Assembly (NCBI GenBank): GCA_017464045.1
Contig: JAFUEG010000255.1
Span: 1-8,094, forward strand
DNA: 8,094 nt
Source of the DNA: Lachnospiraceae bacterium
GTDB taxonomy: Bacteria; Bacillota_A; Clostridia; Lachnospirales; Lachnospiraceae
Direction: 5' to 3'
The first letter of the stretch is position 1, and each line of letters starts with the position of its first letter. Below the pieces are notes generated by a model. The model did no database searches. It saw only the letters and a list, made by a program, of their open reading frames with translations, and had not been told where the DNA came from. Shown one piece after another: positions 1 through 6,025 of the stretch. The position numbers and the translations under genes were made by a program.

Positions 1-51
1 TATAAAAATATAAGTTTGAATAATTATAAGGTATAAAAGGGGGAAAAATTT

Positions 52-807
52 ATGTATCAGATTAACAATTTATTTGACAACAAAAACATGACATGTATAA
101 GTCAGCTTGGACAGTATAGGGTATTTGAACATCAGCAGGACTTGTCGGTAACTCCTGCAACTGCTGCAACTCAGTATTTTGCAGCTAAGATGAATGTACG
201 TAAAAGACAAGTGCTTGTAGAACTCAATAATACTGCTGCAAAAGTTCAGGCAGGTGCTATGCAGTGGATGATTGGAAATGTATCTATGACCTCAGGTGTT
301 AAGCCGGGAAACTTCTTAGGTAAGATGGTAAGTGCAGCCGTTACAGGTGAAACTGTTGCTAAACCTGAGTATGTCGGACAGGGTTATGTTATGCTTGAAC
401 CTACGTATAAGCACATAATTATGATTGATGTATCACAATGGGGTTCAATAGTTCTTCAGGATGGGCTTTTCCTTGCATGTGACAGTACACTTCAGGATAA
501 GGTTGTTGCAAGAAGCAATCTTTCTTCTGCTGCGCTTGGTGGAGAAGGGTTATTTAATTTAAGCCTTGCAGGACAGGGTATAGCTGTTCTTGAAAGTCCG
601 GTTCCGCAGCAGGAGCTTATAGCATTTAATCTTCAGGATGATGAAGTTAAGATTGATGGCAATATGGCGATAGCATGGTCAGGTTCTCTTTCATTTACGG
701 TTGAGAAGTCCTCTAAGAGCCTTATTGGTTCAGCTGTATCAGGTGAGGGACTTGTAAATGTTTATAGAGGTACTGGAACAGTGCTTATGGCTCTTACTGA
801 TAAGTAA
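52..807 (+). CDS. AIM24 family protein (251 aa)
   Basis: This is a complete AIM24-family protein (DUF124/TIGR00266 type). Bacterial members have no settled function; the family is named after a yeast mitochondrial protein. The predicted product is soluble: I see no signal peptide and no membrane segment. The family look comes from glycine-rich beta segments that recur along the chain: residues 109-116 (VGQGYVML), 163-180 (GGEGLFNL then GQGIAVLE) and 231-247 (GEGLVNVYRGTGTVLM). The middle holds a strand-rich stretch around residues 120-150 with ACDSTL. The start is set by a GGGGG tract at 39-43, eight bases before the ATG. An 88-bp gap separates it from the next gene, so it may be its own unit. 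Family assignment is fairly secure; cellular role is unknown. Confidence 0.85.
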   Translation: MYQINNLFDNKNMTCISQLGQYRVFEHQQDLSVTPATAATQYFAAKMNVRKRQVLVELNNTAAKVQAGAMQWMIGNVSMTSGVKPGNFLGKMVSAAVTGETVAKPEYVGQGYVMLEPTYKHIIMIDVSQWGSIVLQDGLFLACDSTLQDKVVARSNLSSAALGGEGLFNLSLAGQGIAVLESPVPQQELIAFNLQDDEVKIDGNMAIAWSGSLSFTVEKSSKSLIGSAVSGEGLVNVYRGTGTVLMALTDK

Positions 808-818
808 GTATATTATAT

Positions 819-824
819 TATAAT
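819..824 (+). promoter_or_regulatory. possible -10 box upstream of the acyltransferase operon
   Basis: A perfect TATAAT sits about 70 bases before the ATG at 895, in the very AT-rich gap after the AIM24 gene. The expected -35 position (about 796-801) reads ACTGAT, which is poor. AT-rich DNA gives such matches by chance, so this is only a candidate. I see no GC-rich terminator hairpin between 808 and 894, so read-through from the AIM24 gene is also possible. Confidence 0.25.
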
Positions 825-894
825 AAGCTTTAAAAATTTAAATAAAGACAGAATTTATGACTAAAAGTAATAAATGATATAGAAGGCGAAAAAA

Positions 895-2169
895 ATGAGT
901 AATAAAGATGAGCGCTATGACAAACTTGATAATACAGCAAACCTTTTTCCTATGATAGTAAGTGAGAGCATGAGTAATGTTTATAGAGTATCTGTTACAT
1001 TAAAATACGATATTGTTCCGGACATTTTGCAGAAGGCGCTGGATAAGGTTTTGCCTTATTTTGATGTATTTAATTCAAAGATGACGGAGGGCCTCTTCTG
1101 GTACTATTTTGAGACTAATCACAATATGCCGCCAAAGGTTACGGAGGAGGATACCTATCCGTGCAGGTTTATTAATCCGCATCTTAACAGGGATTACCAG
1201 TTTCGTGTGACATATTATAAGAATAGGATAAATTTAGAGGTCTTTCATGCTGTTACTGATGGAAACGGTGCACTTGCATTTTTAAAGGAGATAACATATC
1301 AGTATTTAAGAGACAGGTATCCGGAACTCAAGGAAAACAATCATGATATCCTAAGTCCGGAAACGTCGCTTGACAGAGAAGACAGCTATGTTAAGAATTA
1401 TAAGCGGAGTAAGAAGAAAAAGTATAAAAAAGAAAAGGCGTTTATCATAGAGGGCGAAAAGCTTCCCGAAACTGAAATGGGCATCATACATGGCTATATA
1501 CCTGTTAAGGAGATAAAGGAGGTTTCAAAAAAGTATGGAGTGACAATTAACCAGTATCTTCTTGGCACATTTGCATGGGCTGTTTATAAGGAATGTATGA
1601 AGTCGCAACCCGGTAAAAAGCCGTTTTCCGCATGTGTTCCTGTAAATCTAAGACCGTACTTTGATTCGGGAACATTAAAGAATTTCTTTGCAATTGTTTC
1701 AGCTACATTCAGACCTGTAAAAGAAAGCTATACCTTTAAAGAGGTGCTTGATGAGGTTGCGGAAAGCTTAAGAAAGCAGATAACGAGAGAAAACCTGGAA
1801 GATATAATTTCATACAATGTTTCCAATGAAGAAAATAAATGGTTGAGGGCGGTTCCTCTTTTTATAAAAAGCTTTGTCATGAAGCGTATTTACCTTGCAT
1901 CAGCTAAGGCAAATACGACAACTGTGACTAATCTCGGTATTATAAAGGTTGCACCCGGATATGAGGATTATATAGAGAAATTTACAGCTGTACTATCCAT
2001 GTCGCCGGGACAAAATATTAAGGCTACGGTTTTTTCTTACAATGATACTCTTGTATTTACATTTAGCTCGGCCATACTTGAAACTCACGTTCAGAGAGCA
2101 TTTTTCAGGCATATGGTTGAGGATGGAATAAATGTAACTGTGGAAAGTAATGGTGCTTATTATGAATAG
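895..2169 (+). CDS. condensation-domain / alcohol acetyltransferase-like acyltransferase
   Basis: This 424-residue protein looks like a CoA-dependent acyltransferase of the condensation-domain superfamily (alcohol acetyltransferase, PapA and BAHD relatives), which moves an acyl group onto a hydroxyl or amine. The catalytic HxxxDG motif is complete: FHAVTDG at 117-123, with H118, D122 and G123. Further family-like segments are VPVNLRPYF (248-256) followed by NFF (263-265), TVTNLG (343-348), and a C-terminal strand pair around SPGQNIKATVFSYNDTLVF. The length fits a single stand-alone two-lobed domain. No carrier-protein or adenylation domain is attached, which argues against a non-ribosomal peptide role. 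There is no signal peptide. A lysine-rich patch at 167-181 lies between the lobes. AGAAGG at 881-886, eight bases upstream, supports the start. The gene end overlaps the next gene, indicating translational coupling. Substrate cannot be read from sequence. Confidence 0.8.
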   Translation: MSNKDERYDKLDNTANLFPMIVSESMSNVYRVSVTLKYDIVPDILQKALDKVLPYFDVFNSKMTEGLFWYYFETNHNMPPKVTEEDTYPCRFINPHLNRDYQFRVTYYKNRINLEVFHAVTDGNGALAFLKEITYQYLRDRYPELKENNHDILSPETSLDREDSYVKNYKRSKKKKYKKEKAFIIEGEKLPETEMGIIHGYIPVKEIKEVSKKYGVTINQYLLGTFAWAVYKECMKSQPGKKPFSACVPVNLRPYFDSGTLKNFFAIVSATFRPVKESYTFKEVLDEVAESLRKQITRENLEDIISYNVSNEENKWLRAVPLFIKSFVMKRIYLASAKANTTTVTNLGIIKVAPGYEDYIEKFTAVLSMSPGQNIKATVFSYNDTLVFTFSSAILETHVQRAFFRHMVEDGINVTVESNGAYYE

Positions 2170-2860
2170 ATGTAGAAAATGTAATATAGATATAATGGAT
2201 GATTCAATTGTCTGCCCGCTTTGTAAAAATGTTCTCGATTTATCTGATGAGATGAAGGGAACTGATAAAATGGGAATGTACAAATCAAAATCTATAAGCT
2301 ATCCGGATATTGTGAAAAAGAGAAAATGGATAAAGTTTGTCATAAGGCTTTGCGTGTTTTTATCTATAATAGCAGAGATAATTCTTGTGCTTATAAATTA
2401 TGCAACATATAAGGGAACACCATGGTCAATCGTTACCGGAGCATGTCTTGCGTATATATGTTTTACTGTTTTTTACTCCTTCCAGCGTTATGTCAGCCAC
2501 CGTTCTAAGCTTGCTGTTCAGGTTATTGCAGCGATACCACTTATTATGATAATAGACCGTGTTTACGGTGGAAACGGATGGTCTATTAATTTTGGTATTC
2601 CGATTATGGTTTTGGTGCTTGATCTGGTTGTATTTATTTTATCCATGGTTAATTTCAAAAAATGTCATGTATACATTATGGTTCAACTCACAGGTATATT
2701 GATGAGTTTTATTTGTAGCATATTTGTAGTACTTGGAAATTATAAGGTTAAAATGCTTTCAATAGTTGCGACAGTGGTTTCGATAATAATATTTATGATT
2801 ATTGTTTTTCTCGGTGAGAAAAAGTCAACGAGCGAGCTAGCAAAGAGATTTAGGATCTAG
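2162..2860 (+). CDS. zinc-ribbon, six-helix membrane protein (DUF6320-like)
   Basis: This small integral membrane protein has an N-terminal zinc ribbon: C4-x2-C7 and C18-x2-C21, a CxxC-x10-CxxC arrangement that should bind one zinc on the cytoplasmic face. A polar linker of about 35 residues follows, then six likely membrane helices at roughly 57-80, 88-107, 117-133, 145-164, 169-192 and 198-217, and a short basic tail ending KRFRI. It resembles the DUF6320 family, which I recall beside alcohol-acetyltransferase-like genes in Clostridia; no function is established. I prefer the ATG at 2162 (MNRCRKC) because the family begins just before the first Cys pair. An in-frame ATG at 2150 would add four residues. 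Either start overlaps the upstream gene (8 or 20 bases), so the two are probably coupled. The last codons (STSELAKRFRI) are written in a CGAG-repeat sequence that continues into the gap. Confidence 0.75.
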   Translation: MNRCRKCNIDIMDDSIVCPLCKNVLDLSDEMKGTDKMGMYKSKSISYPDIVKKRKWIKFVIRLCVFLSIIAEIILVLINYATYKGTPWSIVTGACLAYICFTVFYSFQRYVSHRSKLAVQVIAAIPLIMIIDRVYGGNGWSINFGIPIMVLVLDLVVFILSMVNFKKCHVYIMVQLTGILMSFICSIFVVLGNYKVKMLSIVATVVSIIIFMIIVFLGEKKSTSELAKRFRI

Positions 2861-2988
2861 CGAGTAAAGCGCCGGGCAAGTTTACTTGCAACGGCATTTT
2901 ACGAGCAAGCTTATCGAGCCGACAGGCGAGATAGGATATAACGAGCGAAGAATAGGAGAAATATATGGAGACAAGCTTACGAGCGAAG
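2828..2988 (+). repeat. cluster of CGAG words (ACGAGCRA copies) across a gene junction
   Basis: CGAG occurs eight times here (2829, 2833, 2861, 2902, 2915, 2927, 2942, 2980), far denser than in the surrounding AT-rich DNA. Four longer copies read ACGAGCGA (2828), ACGAGCAA (2901), ACGAGCGAAG (2941) and ACGAGCGAAG (2979). The spacings are about 73, 40 and 38 bases. AAGCTTA also appears twice beside them (2907 and 2974). The cluster spans the last codons of the membrane protein, the whole gap, and the first eight codons of the hydrolase. It may be a remnant of a short dispersed repeat, but only one locus is visible. Confidence 0.55.
2864..2902 (+). other. imperfect hairpin between membrane-protein and hydrolase genes
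   Basis: The arms GTAAA (2864-2868), GCCG (2871-2874) and GCAAG (2876-2880) pair with CTTGC (2885-2889), CGGC (2892-2895) and TTTAC (2898-2902) around a TTTA loop. That is 14 pairs with two small internal mismatches. No T-run follows, so it is not a standard terminator. It begins four bases after the membrane-protein stop codon and could be an mRNA-processing or stability element inside the operon, or simply part of the repeat cluster. Confidence 0.5.
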
Positions 2989-3885
2989 ATGGTTATTACA
3001 CTTATAGCAGAGTTTAATAAAAGTAATTATCTTCGTACCCACTTAAGAGAAGAAAAAAGAACGGATAGCGATCTGGATAAAAACTTCAGATATCCAGAGC
3101 ACCTTTCAAAGGAAAGAGTTGATTTGGATAATTTTTCTATGGAGCTTCTTAAATGGAACGATAAAAATGAGCTATTTGAAAAACCGTCTGATAAGGTTAT
3201 TTTGCAGCTGCATGGTGGCGGATATATAGGTGCGTTTAAAAATATATACAGAACCATGGCAGGACTTTATGGAGAAGTAAGCTGTGGAGCCGATGTACTG
3301 TCGATAGATTACAGAGTCGGACCGGAGTTTAAACATCCTGCTGCTTTAGAGGATGCTTTCTGCGCATATAATTGGCTTTTGGATAATGGCTACACCGAGG
3401 ATAAGATAGTGTTTGCCGGCGATTCTGCCGGAGGTGGACTTGCTATGGCATTGTGTCACCTGCTTAAGGACAAAGGTCGTAAGCTTCCGAGAGCCATAGT
3501 TGCCATGTCTCCATGGACAGACCTTTTATCAACGGGGGCTTCTTATAAGGATAATTATGATGTTGATCCTGTATTTGGAAATGACAGCAGCAATCTTATA
3601 TATGATAATCCATATGTGGAAGATATAGATAGGGGAGAAAAATACATTTCTCCTTTGTATGGAGACTTTGAAGGATTTCCTCCGATGCTTATACAGGTTG
3701 GTTCCAATGAGATGCTTTTGGATGACTCAAAACTGGTTGCCGAAAAGGCAAAGGAGGCAGGAGTTCAAGTCAAGCTTTCTATATATGATGGTATGTTTCA
3801 TGTGTTTCAAATGGGTGCAAAGCTTATGCCTGAGTCTATGAAAGCATGGAATGAAGTCAGTAAGTTTTTTGATGTTCTGGGGTAG
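2965..3885 (+). CDS. alpha/beta hydrolase, HSL-family esterase
   Basis: This is a 306-residue cytoplasmic serine hydrolase of the hormone-sensitive-lipase (bacterial family IV) group, which cleaves carboxylic esters. It shows the oxyanion-hole motif HGGG at 83-86 (LHGGGYIGAF), the core DYRVGPEFKHPAALED, and the nucleophile elbow GDSAGG at 152-157 with S154. The catalytic His is H279 in DGMFHVF. The position that normally carries the catalytic Asp (DPLxD in the family) aligns with E249 in GSNEMLLDD, so the acid is probably Glu, or else D253/D254. The N-terminal 70 residues form the usual cap region. GGAG at 2955-2958, six bases upstream, supports this start; an in-frame ATG at 2989 has no comparable site. 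It lies 104 bases after the membrane-protein gene, and the first eight codons are built from the CGAG repeat. It probably acts on the same chemistry as the upstream acyltransferase. Confidence 0.88.
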   Translation: METSLRAKMVITLIAEFNKSNYLRTHLREEKRTDSDLDKNFRYPEHLSKERVDLDNFSMELLKWNDKNELFEKPSDKVILQLHGGGYIGAFKNIYRTMAGLYGEVSCGADVLSIDYRVGPEFKHPAALEDAFCAYNWLLDNGYTEDKIVFAGDSAGGGLAMALCHLLKDKGRKLPRAIVAMSPWTDLLSTGASYKDNYDVDPVFGNDSSNLIYDNPYVEDIDRGEKYISPLYGDFEGFPPMLIQVGSNEMLLDDSKLVAEKAKEAGVQVKLSIYDGMFHVFQMGAKLMPESMKAWNEVSKFFDVLG

Positions 3886-4021
3886 CTTTGAAGTCGGAAG
3901 TTTTCTTGAGTCCATGTCTGTGAAATCTGTAAGTTTTAGATGTTATGTGCAGGCTGTTAAAAACATAAAGAATTTTATGTGTGATTTTGTTTGTAAACTG
4001 TTTAAATAGGATGTAATAATT
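3886..4021 (+). other. intergenic region with an AT-rich inverted repeat
   Basis: This 136-base gap separates the hydrolase from the nitrilase-like gene. It holds a perfect 7-bp inverted repeat, ACATAAA at 3963-3969 and TTTATGT at 3974-3980 with a GAAT loop, followed by a moderately T-rich stretch. It also holds the small palindrome GTTTGTAAAC at 3989-3998. The stem is all A/T except one pair, so it is a weak terminator at best. It could equally be an operator for the downstream gene. I see no convincing -35/-10 pair. Confidence 0.3.
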
Positions 4022-5008
4022 ATGAAATTAGCTTTATATCAGATGAATATTGTTTGGGAAAACAAAGAAGGAAATATTAATAAACTTGAAAAAGTTTTAG
4101 AAACAGTTTCAGAAAGAAAAATTGATTTACTACTTTTACCGGAGATGTCTCTTACAGGTTTTTCGATGAATACTGATGTAACAGGTGAGTCGGATTACGA
4201 GACTGTAAGAAAGATAAAAAAGCTTGCGACAGAGTATAAAGTTGCAATCGGAGTTGGCTGGACTAAGAAGCTGAATAATGAATCAAATGACTTGTTAAAG
4301 TCTGAGATAAAAAATAATAAATCTTGTGATACATTACGGTCTAAGCAGGAAAATGATAAATTCATAAAAAAATGTATGTGTGAAAATCATTATTCTATAC
4401 TTGGGCCGGATGAGGTTGAAGAATTTGGTATTACAGAAGAAGAAAAATGTAAATTTGATTCAAAATTTGATAAAGAGATAAAGGGAGATAAAATTGATGA
4501 ACTCGATATCCCTATGATGTTTGACTATGCGAAGATACATCCTTTCAGTTACTCAGGTGAGGATAGGTTTTTTGTCGGTGGTGAGTATCCGGATTATCTT
4601 TATTATAAGGGCTTTAATATAAGTGCTGCCATATGCTATGACCTAAGATTTCCGGAAATCTTTCAGGTAATGTCAAAGAAGGCTGAAATGATAATTGTTC
4701 CGGCAAACTGGCCCGAAGTAAGGATTGGACATTGGGACAAGCTTCTTATGGCACGTGCCATTGAAAACCAATGCTATATAGCAGGTATAAACTGTGTTGG
4801 AGAGATAGGCGGAGTTTCGTATTGCGGGGGAACCATGTTGGTTAATCCGAACGGAGATACGGTAATACCTGATGAAATTGAAGGCAGTGACAACGGTGAG
4901 ATGGTCCTTATATATGAAATTGATAATGATGTTGATAATGTAAGGGAAGCATTTCCTGTTAAGAAAGATAGAAGAGAGAAAATTTATGAAAGTTTATTGA
5001 GTGAATAG
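4022..5008 (+). CDS. carbon-nitrogen hydrolase (nitrilase superfamily, omega-amidase-like) with insertions
   Basis: This predicted cytoplasmic amidase has a complete Glu-Lys-Cys triad: E41 in LLLLPEMSLTGFS, K171 in YAKIHPFSYSGED and C205 in AAICYDLRFPE. The C-terminal half, with ANWPEVRIGHWDKLLMARA followed by IENQCYIAGINCVG, closely resembles the omega-amidase (Nit2/YafV) branch, which hydrolyses alpha-keto acid amides such as alpha-ketoglutaramate. Exact substrate is inferred. At 328 residues it is about 60 longer than usual for the branch. The excess lies between Glu and Lys: 130 residues apart here against about 65 in typical members, while the Lys-Cys spacing (34) is normal. The extra part (about 85-120 and 128-165) is rich in Lys, Asp, Glu and Asn, and holds four Cys (102, 118, 120, 143). 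A segment NHYSIL between the two inserts looks like the expected core strand. AGGA at 4008-4011 is the likely ribosome site. The palindromic element follows 16 bases after the stop. Confidence 0.85.
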   Translation: MKLALYQMNIVWENKEGNINKLEKVLETVSERKIDLLLLPEMSLTGFSMNTDVTGESDYETVRKIKKLATEYKVAIGVGWTKKLNNESNDLLKSEIKNNKSCDTLRSKQENDKFIKKCMCENHYSILGPDEVEEFGITEEEKCKFDSKFDKEIKGDKIDELDIPMMFDYAKIHPFSYSGEDRFFVGGEYPDYLYYKGFNISAAICYDLRFPEIFQVMSKKAEMIIVPANWPEVRIGHWDKLLMARAIENQCYIAGINCVGEIGGVSYCGGTMLVNPNGDTVIPDEIEGSDNGEMVLIYEIDNDVDNVREAFPVKKDRREKIYESLLSE

Positions 5009-5024
5009 AGTGTTATGTGGGCAG

Positions 5025-5161
5025 GGACAGGCACCTTGTCACATTAAAACAGGGAACACAAAAATAGTTACACGCAAAGCTCACTGGCGCTCACGCTTTG
5101 CTTAGTAACTTTTTTGTTGTTTCCTGTTTTTATATCTGTATATGTGACTAGGTGCCTGTCC
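5025..5161 (+). repeat. 137-bp imperfect palindrome, REP/MITE-like, with GGACAGGCACC ends
   Basis: The outer arms (5025-5044 and 5142-5161) are inverted copies matching at 19 of 20 positions, starting GGACAGGCACC and ending GGTGCCTGTCC. An inner pair of 26-base arms (5046-5071 and 5105-5130) matches at 22 of 26, one mismatch being a G-T wobble in RNA. The only large asymmetry is about 11 extra bases at 5131-5141. The centre is a GCAAAGC/GCTTTGC hairpin. Termini with GGGACAGGCACC recall small palindromic elements mobilised by Y1 (REP-associated) transposases in many bacteria. That comparison is from memory; no transposase is in this window. Confidence 0.7.
5067..5115 (+). terminator. terminator-like hairpin at the core of the palindrome
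   Basis: GTTAC (5067-5071) pairs with GTAAC (5105-5109), and GCAAAGC (5074-5080) with GCTTTGC (5095-5101). The loop is 14 bases containing GCTCAC at its 3' end, a word that also begins at the loop's 5' edge. Six Ts follow at 5110-5115. This fits an intrinsic terminator for the nitrilase-like gene, about 60 bases after its stop. An A-rich run on the other side (5060-5064) means it could also act on the minus strand. Confidence 0.5.
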
Positions 5162-5170
5162 ATTGACACA

Positions 5171-5285
5171 ATCCTTAATAAATTCTTAAAATATTAATTA
5201 CTTTCTTTTTAAATATATTTTTTGTATAAAAGAGTTAAATGATATATCATGTCGTGTAACGGACAAAAGGGGTAAGGAGGATAAA
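5171..5285 (+). promoter_or_regulatory. AT-rich control region of the two-component operon
   Basis: This gap shows TTAATA (5175-5180) and TTAAAA (5186-5191) as direct repeats one helical turn (11 bp) apart. OmpR/PhoB-type regulators often bind such spacing. A candidate -10 is TATAAA at 5225-5230 with TG directly before it; its -35 is poor. A perfect 12-bp palindrome ATGATATATCAT lies at 5239-5250. AAGGAGG at 5274-5280, five bases before the ATG, is a near-ideal ribosome site. Self-regulation by the encoded regulator is inference. Confidence 0.4.
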
Positions 5286-5975
5286 ATGTACAACATACTG
5301 GTATGTGATGATGAAAAGGATATAGTTGAAGCACTGACTATTTATCTTGAGAGTGAAGGCTACAATATTTTTAGTGCATATAACGGAAAAGAAGCTATCG
5401 AGATAGTTGAAAAAGAGGATATACAGCTTGTGATTATGGACATAATGATGCCGGAGATGGATGGTATAGCAGCCATGAATGCCATTAGAAAAAACAGCAA
5501 TGTTCCTGTGATACTTCTTACTGCAAAGAGTGAGGATACGGACAAGGTGCTTGGTCTTAGTGTGGGCGCTGATGATTATGTGACAAAACCGTTTAATCCG
5601 GTTGAGCTTATCGCAAGAGTGAAGGCTCAATTAAGAAGATACATAACTCTCGGCAGCAGCCATATCAATGATAAGCAGGACAAGCTGGTTATAAGGGGAA
5701 TTGAACTTGACGACAAAGCTAAGAGTGTAACGGTTGATGGTAATCCTATAGCTCTTACGCCTACGGAGTTCCAGATACTTAAGCTTTTTATGGAAAATCC
5801 GGGTGTGGTTTATTCACCTAAAGAAATATACAGGGAGGTATGGCAGGATGCACCTCTTGGTGCGGAGGGCACGGTTGCTGTACATATCAGACATTTGAGG
5901 GAAAAGGTGGAGATTGACCCTTCGGATCCGAGATACTTAAAGGTAGTTTGGGGACAGGGATATAAGTTGGATTGA
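5286..5975 (+). CDS. OmpR/PhoB-family response regulator
   Basis: This is a complete 229-residue two-component response regulator. The receiver domain (about 1-118) has the acidic pair D8/D9, phosphoacceptor D52 in VIMDIMMPEMDG, T79 in LLTAKS and K101 in TKPFNP, so every residue needed for phosphorylation is present. The winged-helix DNA-binding domain spans about 134-229. It shows LTPTEFQILKLFMENPG, the recognition-helix region EGTVAVHIRHLREKVE and the C-terminal wing VWGQGYKLD. It acts as a cytoplasmic transcription factor activated by the kinase encoded next, 71 bases downstream, most likely on one transcript. Its target genes cannot be told from sequence; the upstream 11-bp direct repeats make its own promoter one candidate. 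Length and motif order are typical and nothing is missing. Confidence 0.95.
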   Translation: MYNILVCDDEKDIVEALTIYLESEGYNIFSAYNGKEAIEIVEKEDIQLVIMDIMMPEMDGIAAMNAIRKNSNVPVILLTAKSEDTDKVLGLSVGADDYVTKPFNPVELIARVKAQLRRYITLGSSHINDKQDKLVIRGIELDDKAKSVTVDGNPIALTPTEFQILKLFMENPGVVYSPKEIYREVWQDAPLGAEGTVAVHIRHLREKVEIDPSDPRYLKVVWGQGYKLD

Positions 5976-5992
5976 CCGGTAAGACAAGGTTG

Positions 5993-6025
5993 AGTATGAC
6001 TGGGAGACTGGCACTGTATCATACT
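5993..6025 (+). other. hairpin in the regulator-kinase gap, with a possible 12-codon ORF
   Basis: AGTATGA (5993-5999) and TCATACT (6019-6025) form a perfect 7-bp stem around a 19-base loop containing CTGG twice. Within and beyond it, ATG at 5996 opens a 12-codon frame (MTGRLALYHTKI) ending TAA at 6032-6034, one base before the kinase ribosome site. The AGG at 5987-5989 would be its ribosome site. The hairpin might tune the kinase-to-regulator ratio; the tiny ORF may be chance. Confidence 0.3.

Noticed and set aside
1..51. Promoter for the AIM24 gene in the first 51 bases
   Set aside because: The stretch is AT-rich with several TATAA-like words but no clear spaced pair, and the upstream part is outside the window.
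1993..2283. 96-codon minus-strand frame across the acyltransferase/membrane-protein junction
   Set aside because: It lies opposite two well-supported genes, has no recognisable motif, and looks like a mirror of their codon use.
3659..3841. 60-codon plus-strand frame inside the hydrolase
   Set aside because: It overlaps the catalytic acid/His region of the hydrolase in a different frame and has no support of its own.
5016..5170. CRISPR repeat or riboswitch reading of the palindromic region
   Set aside because: There is one element only, no regularly spaced copies, and its symmetry is that of a long simple palindrome placed after a stop codon rather than a leader aptamer.
5247..5630. 127-codon minus-strand frame over the response regulator start
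   Set aside because: It overlaps the receiver domain with its full set of catalytic residues, and its product is composition-biased with no family resemblance.
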